Assembly (NCBI GenBank): GCA_947624005.1 | Contig: CANQHV010000001.1 | Span: 124,001 to 188,000, forward strand | Origin: an uncultured Clostridia bacterium | Lineage (GTDB): Bacteria; Bacillota; Clostridia; Christensenellales; Borkfalkiaceae | Direction: 5' to 3' | Length of the DNA: 64,000 nucleotides | Shown here: piece after piece, positions 58,854 through 64,000 of the stretch | How positions within the stretch are numbered: position 1 is the stretch's first letter | How the letters are laid out: each line of letters opens with the position of its first letter | Program-made: the position numbers and the translations under genes | The notes under the pieces: generated by a model | Told to the model about the DNA's origin: nothing | Seen by the model: only the letters and a program-made list of their open reading frames with translations | Database searches by the model: none

Positions 58854-59777
58854 TTATTTCGTAATTTCGCCGATATTGTAAGGCGTAACCTGATATACGT
58901 AATAGTTCAGCCAGTTTATGTAAAACAGATTGGCGGTGGAGGACCAGTTCATTTTCACTTCGTTCATTTCCCTGTCCGCAAAATAGTTTACGGGCGGTTT
59001 TATGTCAAGCCCCTTTTCCTTGTCGCGTTCGTACTCCTTTTTAAGGGTATATCTGTCGTATTCCATATGCCCCGTGACGAACACCTGACGGTTGTCGTTG
59101 CTCTTTATAATCGACGCGCCCGCGCGCTTTGAATAAGCTAAAATTTTAAGCTCTTTTACCTTTATTATATCCTTGGCGTAAATTATCGTATGGCGGGAAT
59201 GCGGCATATGAAATTCGTCCGAAATACCGCGCATAAGCGGCTCGATAGAGCCGTCGCGCACGCATTGGTGCGCAAAAATTCCGAAGCACTTTTCTTTAAG
59301 AGGGTGCTTTTTAATATTGTAAAAGTGGTGCAACGCCGCCTGCGCGCCCCAGCAAATGAACAGCGTAGACGTGACGTTTGTCCGCGTCCAGTCCAGAATT
59401 TCTTCGAGTTCGCGCCAATACGTCACCTTTTCGAACTGCATATTTTCGACGGGCGCGCCCGTCACTATCATTCCGTCGAACTTTTCAAAGCGCACTTCGT
59501 CGAAAGTCTTGTAAAACTTGTCGAGGTGCGACTTGTCCGTATGCGTGGAAGAATAGGTAGAAGTTTTTATAAGCGTAATGTTTACCTGCAACGGCGAGTT
59601 CGAAAGCAGCCGCATAAACTGCGTTTCGGTGGTTTCCTTGGTGGGCATAAGGTTTAAAATGGCAATTTCGATGGGGCGTATTTCCTGCGATACCGCCCTT
59701 TGCTTATCCATTACGAACAGCCCCTCGCCCGTCAAAACTCCGTATGCGGGAAGTTCTTTGTCTATGACTATGGGCAT
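58854..59777 (-). CDS. metA: Homoserine O-acyltransferase MetA
   Basis: EIRPIEIAILNLMPTKETTETQFMRLLSNSPLQVNITLI, FICWGAQAALHHFY. Confidence 0.96.
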   Translation of the reverse strand: MPIVIDKELPAYGVLTGEGLFVMDKQRAVSQEIRPIEIAILNLMPTKETTETQFMRLLSNSPLQVNITLIKTSTYSSTHTDKSHLDKFYKTFDEVRFEKFDGMIVTGAPVENMQFEKVTYWRELEEILDWTRTNVTSTLFICWGAQAALHHFYNIKKHPLKEKCFGIFAHQCVRDGSIEPLMRGISDEFHMPHSRHTIIYAKDIIKVKELKILAYSKRAGASIIKSNDNRQVFVTGHMEYDRYTLKKEYERDKEKGLDIKPPVNYFADREMNEVKMNWSSTANLFYINWLNYYVYQVTPYNIGEITK

Positions 59778-59784
59778 AATTACC

Positions 59785-61056
59785 TCACACTTTTTTCAGC
59801 GCGTTTTCAAGGTCGTCTATTATATCGTCCGCGCTTTCTATTCCGACCGACAGCCGCACAAGATTTTCGGGCACGCCCGCCTTTTTAAGGTCCTCTGCGG
59901 ACAGCTGTCTGTGAGTGGTGGAAGCGGGGTGCAGAACGCAGCTTCGTGCGTCCGCGACGTGCGTTTCCTGCGTTACGAGTTTAAGCGCTTCCATAAACGC
60001 CGCGCACTTTTTAACGTCGCCGCGTATACCGAAACTCATCATTCCGCCCTGTCCGTTGGGCAGATATTTTTCAGCGAGCTTATGATATTTGTTATCTTTC
60101 AGCGACGGGTGATTTATCCACTCGATTTTAGGGTGATTTGCAAGATATGTTGCGACTTTTGCGGCGTTTTCGGAATGTCGCGCCATTCTCAAAGCCAAAG
60201 TGTCGCAGCCGAGATAGGTTAAAAACGCGTTCTGCGGCGACATAATCGCGCCGATATCCCGCATCATCTGCGCGCGGCATTTCGTGCCGAACGCAACCGC
60301 GCAGTCGGCGTACACAAGTCCGTGATAACTTTCGTCGGGCGCGTTGAACGAGGGATATCTCGGGTTGTTTGCAAACCCGAAGTTGCCCGCGTCCACTATT
60401 ACGCCGCCGAGCGCCGCCGCGTGCCCGTCGAGGTACTTTGACGAGGAGTGCAGAATAAGGTTTGCGCCCCATTCGGCGGGTCTGCACAAAACGGGGGTGG
60501 CAAGCGTGTTATCCACCGCGAAAAGCACACCGTGTTTTTTGCAGATTGCGGCGATTTTTTCAAAGTCGAGTACAACTATCGCGGGGTTTGCAATCGTTTC
60601 GCAGAATACAAGCTTGGTTTTGTCGTCGATAAGCTTTTCGATTTCGTCCGACGGTGCGTCGGGGTCGAAAAAGCGACATTCTATTCCGAACTTCGGAAGG
60701 GTTGTCGAAAACAGATTGAACGTTCCGCCGTACACCGCCTGCGAACAGACTATGTTGTCGCCCGCGCCCGCAACGGTCATAACCGCGAGCGTAGTCGCGC
60801 TCATACCCGAGGCGCAGCCTATCGCGCACGCGCCCCCTTCGAGCGCGGCGACTTTGCCTTCGAGATTTGCGACGGTGGGGTTCGCAAGCCGCGTGTAAAA
60901 GTAGCCGTCGCTTTTTAGGTCGAAAAGGTCCGCCATATCCTGCGTTTTTTCGTAGACGTAGGTGGTGGACTGAATTATCGGCGGTATTCTCGGCTCTCCC
61001 GTGCGGGGAGAATACCCCGCCTGTACGCACAACGTGTCCAAACTTTTCTTTTTCAT
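59785..61056 (-). CDS. O-acetylhomoserine sulfhydrylase / Cys-Met metabolism PLP enzyme
   Basis: TLCVQAGYSPRTGEPRIPPIIQSTTYVYE, LILHSSSKYLDGHA PLP-Lys region, YTRLANPTVANLEGKVAALEGG. Confidence 0.95.
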   Translation of the reverse strand: MKKKSLDTLCVQAGYSPRTGEPRIPPIIQSTTYVYEKTQDMADLFDLKSDGYFYTRLANPTVANLEGKVAALEGGACAIGCASGMSATTLAVMTVAGAGDNIVCSQAVYGGTFNLFSTTLPKFGIECRFFDPDAPSDEIEKLIDDKTKLVFCETIANPAIVVLDFEKIAAICKKHGVLFAVDNTLATPVLCRPAEWGANLILHSSSKYLDGHAAALGGVIVDAGNFGFANNPRYPSFNAPDESYHGLVYADCAVAFGTKCRAQMMRDIGAIMSPQNAFLTYLGCDTLALRMARHSENAAKVATYLANHPKIEWINHPSLKDNKYHKLAEKYLPNGQGGMMSFGIRGDVKKCAAFMEALKLVTQETHVADARSCVLHPASTTHRQLSAEDLKKAGVPENLVRLSVGIESADDIIDDLENALKKV

Positions 61057-61508
61057 GATTTTATTACATCCTTTAATTGCCTTTCGAGCGCGCGTTTTTC
61101 GTCGCGTTCGGCAATTGTCCTCTTTTTGTCGTAATTCTGTTTGCCGCGGCAAAGCGCGATTTCCACTTTGACAAGGCTGTCCTTGAAATACACCGAAAGC
61201 GGCACCAACGTAAAGCCCTTTTGGTTTATTTTGCCCGTTATTCTGTCGATTTCGCCTCTGTGCATCAGCAGTTTTCTGTCGCGTTTGCTGTCTTTGGAAG
61301 AAAACGCCCCCGCCTTGTCGTATACGGGGATATGCACGTTTTTAAGCGTGACTTCGCCGTCGCGGATAAGGCAAAAGCCCTCTTTTAAGTTGCAGTTGCC
61401 CGCGCGCAGGCTTTTTACCTCCGCGCCTTCCAGAACTATTCCCGCCTCGAACTTTTCCTGTACGGAATATTCGAAAAGAGCGTACTTGTTATAGGCAATC
61501 TGCTTCAT
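61053..61508 (-). CDS. smpB: SsrA-binding protein SmpB
   Basis: NKYALFEYSVQEKFEAGIVLEGAEVKSLRAGNCNLKEGFCLI, ALCRGKQNYDKK. Confidence 0.96.
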   Translation of the reverse strand: MKQIAYNKYALFEYSVQEKFEAGIVLEGAEVKSLRAGNCNLKEGFCLIRDGEVTLKNVHIPVYDKAGAFSSKDSKRDRKLLMHRGEIDRITGKINQKGFTLVPLSVYFKDSLVKVEIALCRGKQNYDKKRTIAERDEKRALERQLKDVIKS

Positions 61509-61594
61509 ATATCAATTATACCATAAATTTAATCAAAGTAAATACTTTTTTGCCGTCACCAGCGCGCGAAAAGCAACGAAAAACAGCGCGTAAA

Positions 61595-63652
61595 TCATAA
61601 AAGTCCGAAAATCGGTCGCAGGTTATCTCTGTCGCACCCCGCGACGCGCACTTTTACGGGGTCGCCCAGACGGTAGGTATGCCTTTTTCCCGCAAGCGTG
61701 AATTTTTCTTCGTAAAATTCGTAGCCGTCCGCAGGCAGGTCTTCAATCGGCACAAACCCCTCGATACCTTTACTTGTTTCGCAGAAAAGCCCGAAGTTCG
61801 TAACGCCCGAAATCACCGCGTCGTATTCTTCGCCGAGCCGTTCTTCCGTATATGCGCATATATACAGCTTGTCCACGTCGCGTTCGGCTTCGTCGGCGAC
61901 CCTTTCGCAAAGCGACAGGTGCTTGCCCGCCTCGCCCGCTTCGCGCGCGTACTTTGAAATTCCGTCGTCGCTTCCGCGTAGCGCCGCCTTTACCATACGG
62001 TGGCAAAAGAGGTCGGGGTATCGACGTATGGGCGAAGTGAAGTGGCAGTAGTCGTCCAGCGCAAGCCCGAAATGCCCGCAATTCACGCTGTCGTAGCGCG
62101 CTTTCTGCATACTTCTTAGCATTACTTTATTTACCACTTCAAAGTACGGTTTGCCCTCGGCGGCGGAAATTATATTGCGGAAATCGGCGGGTTTTACCCT
62201 TTGGGCGTCGAAATCGGCCCTCATTCCCAAACCGCGCACAAATTCCGCAAAGCTTTCGCATTTTTCTTCCGCGGGCTTTTCGTGGATTCTGAAAAGACAG
62301 GGCAGTTTTTTGCTTTTCAGAAATTCCGCAACGGCGCAATTCGCCGCAATCATAAACTGTTCGATAATTCTTTCGGAAATCCCACGCTTGCAGTCGGGTA
62401 TTTCGATTTTCCCGTCGGCAACGGTAATTTTTACTTCGTTGACCGCAAGGTCCACCGCGCCGTCGGCGGAGCGCCGACTTTCGAGTTTTAAGCACAGCCC
62501 GCGCATAGCCTTTAAAACGTCCGCAAGGTCCGCATACTTTTTCAAAAGCTTTTCATCGCCGTCCAAAACGGCGTTTGCCTCGGTATAGGTAAGCTTTCTG
62601 CGGCTTTTTATAACGCTTTCGCACAGCTCGTAAGACAGCCTTTTCCCGTCTTTCGAATAAGTTATAAAGCAGGAAACGGTCGCTCTGTCCTCGCCCTCGT
62701 TCAACGAACACGCGCCGTTCGAAAGCGAGCGGGGGAGCATCGGAAGCGACCTGTCGGGGAAGTAGACCGAGGTGCCGCGCGCGTACGCCTCGCCGTCGAG
62801 CTTTCCGAAGGGCTTCACGTATTCCGCAACGTCCGCAATGTGCACGCCCAGAATATATTTACCGTCGCGAATTTCAAGCGAAACCGCGTCGTCCATATCG
62901 CGCGTATCTTCGCCGTCAATCGTAAACGCCGTAAGCCCGCGCAAATCCCTGCGCCCGTCGGTTGTAACGGGTCGGCGCGCGCTTTCGTCCGCTTCGGCTT
63001 TTGCGGCGGCGGAAAAATCTTCTTTAAGCCCGTGCGCGCGAATCAAAGCCAGCTCGTCCGTCAAAAAATCGCCGTCGCGCCCCAAAATTTCCGTAACTTT
63101 TGCAAACGGCACGCCGCCTTGGGGGTAAGACGTGATTTTCGCCGCGACTTTATCGCCCGTCTGCGCGCCGCCCGTAAGCGAGAGTGGCACGCTGACTTCG
63201 GGAAATCTGCGGTTGTCGGGTCTTACCCGTCCGACGCCTTTAAGTTTGTAAAATCTGCCGATTACCTCTTTTACGCCCCGTTCGAGAACGCGCAGAATCC
63301 TGCCCTCGTCCTCGGTCCCGCGCACGGGCGCGCATAAAACAGTGTCGCCGTCGTAAGCTCCGCACAGCGAACGGCGGGGGATAAACATATCCGCGCCGTT
63401 TTCGGGTCTGACAAACGCGAAACCGCGCGCGTTCGCCTGAACGACGCCGCGTACCGCGCCCGTCTGTTCGGATGTAGCCCAGCCGTCGCCGCAACTTAAA
63501 ATAAGCCCGTCCTTTTCAAGCTCGCGCAGTATTTTTTTGACCGCTTTCCTTTCGGAGGGGTGAATGTTAAGCGCGGCGAAAAGTTTTTCGGCGGGTTTAA
63601 AAGCGTATTCGCCGCTTTTTATAAGTTGTAGAATTTTATCGCGTACGTTCAT
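61595..63652 (-). CDS. rnr: Ribonuclease R
   Basis: AFTIDGEDTRDMDDAVSLE, HIADVAEYVKPFGKLDGEAYARGTSVYFPDRSLPMLP, HFTSPIRRYPDLFCHR, C-terminal S1. Confidence 0.95.
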   Translation of the reverse strand: MNVRDKILQLIKSGEYAFKPAEKLFAALNIHPSERKAVKKILRELEKDGLILSCGDGWATSEQTGAVRGVVQANARGFAFVRPENGADMFIPRRSLCGAYDGDTVLCAPVRGTEDEGRILRVLERGVKEVIGRFYKLKGVGRVRPDNRRFPEVSVPLSLTGGAQTGDKVAAKITSYPQGGVPFAKVTEILGRDGDFLTDELALIRAHGLKEDFSAAAKAEADESARRPVTTDGRRDLRGLTAFTIDGEDTRDMDDAVSLEIRDGKYILGVHIADVAEYVKPFGKLDGEAYARGTSVYFPDRSLPMLPRSLSNGACSLNEGEDRATVSCFITYSKDGKRLSYELCESVIKSRRKLTYTEANAVLDGDEKLLKKYADLADVLKAMRGLCLKLESRRSADGAVDLAVNEVKITVADGKIEIPDCKRGISERIIEQFMIAANCAVAEFLKSKKLPCLFRIHEKPAEEKCESFAEFVRGLGMRADFDAQRVKPADFRNIISAAEGKPYFEVVNKVMLRSMQKARYDSVNCGHFGLALDDYCHFTSPIRRYPDLFCHRMVKAALRGSDDGISKYAREAGEAGKHLSLCERVADEAERDVDKLYICAYTEERLGEEYDAVISGVTNFGLFCETSKGIEGFVPIEDLPADGYEFYEEKFTLAGKRHTYRLGDPVKVRVAGCDRDNLRPIFGLL

Positions 63653-63672
63653 AAATAGGCGTAAATTAAAAC

Positions 63673-63696
63673 GGGGCGGCAATAACTCGCCGCCCC
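63673..63696 (-). terminator. Hairpin between secG and rnr
   Basis: Minus strand ggggcggc-gagttatt-gccgcccc then gttttaattta. Confidence 0.6.
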
Positions 63697-63709
63697 TTAA
63701 AGAATTTGC

Positions 63710-63997
63710 TTATCTGTAAATAACCTGCAAAATAAACAGCACTATCGACAAAACGCCGATAATCGCAAGACAAATCCACGTCCATCTTTTGAGTTTGGAT
63801 TCAATAGATTTGCCCTTGTGCTTACCGAAGAAGGTTTCGCTTGAAGCGGTTATGCCCTGAATACCGTCGGAATTGCTCTTTTGCATAAGCACGATTATAA
63901 TCGTAAGCAATGCGACGAGGAAGATAATAATAAGTCCCGCTATCGTCAACCCAATATAGGTTTTATACAGCGCGTCGCTCATTTCCGCGGCTATCAT
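63710..63997 (-). CDS. secG: Preprotein translocase subunit SecG (start may be 63982)
   Basis: Two TM segments, VLMQKSNSDGIQGITASSETFFGKHKGKSIESKLKRWT. Confidence 0.9.
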   Translation of the reverse strand: MIAAEMSDALYKTYIGLTIAGLIIIFLVALLTIIIVLMQKSNSDGIQGITASSETFFGKHKGKSIESKLKRWTWICLAIIGVLSIVLFILQVIYR

Positions 63998-64000
63998 ATT

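Noticed and set aside
1-64000. CRISPR arrays, transposases, prophage, toxin-antitoxin or defence islands, tRNA/rRNA clusters
   Set aside because: Looked for repeat-spacer periodicity, typical transposase/integrase motifs and tRNA TPsiC signatures; none seen. The XRE gene lacks a toxin-like partner

Overview
The window is a 64 kb stretch of a moderately GC-rich bacterial chromosome, probably an anaerobic Firmicute of the Clostridia (inferred from gene content, T-box and S-box use, rubrerythrin, EFR1 and BioY). It is densely coding and almost entirely core or housekeeping. Main blocks: ftsY end / acetyltransferase; rubrerythrin with two tiny coupled ORFs; radA-ispDF-yitT-S4; rpoB-rpoC plus a small coupled ORF; a DUF368 / EFR1 / SDR cluster; aquaporin; ABC transporter plus Wzz-like protein; divergent ECF-like / bioY pair; alr-FTHF cycloligase-rsmD-coaD-DAHP synthase-pheA; ylbJ-like / patatin; T-box aspS-gatCAB; S-box metK-comF; radical SAM / ABC-F; glyS; XRE regulator / InlB-repeat lipoprotein; fhs-glnS; CvpA-like, DUF1540 and rplI; DUF2207-lemA-NUDIX; UDPGP; HtrA-like protease; and secG-rnr-smpB-metY-metA. 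I saw no rRNA, tRNA, CRISPR, transposase, prophage or recognisable defence island. I did not find a clear new multi-gene system. The best leads are regulatory: (1) a T-box with an apparent Asn specifier driving a non-discriminating-looking AspRS/GatCAB operon in a genome that also has GlnRS; (2) a 14-bp perfect palindrome plus phased TGTAC half-sites between a small XRE gene and an AT-richer InlB-repeat lipoprotein; (3) a palindrome shared by the divergent ECF-like and bioY promoters; (4) a repeated -10/N6/ATG geometry suggesting leaderless mRNAs; (5) two overlapping mini-ORFs chained to rubrerythrin. All calls come from reading the sequence and the supplied ORF translations; no database search was run.
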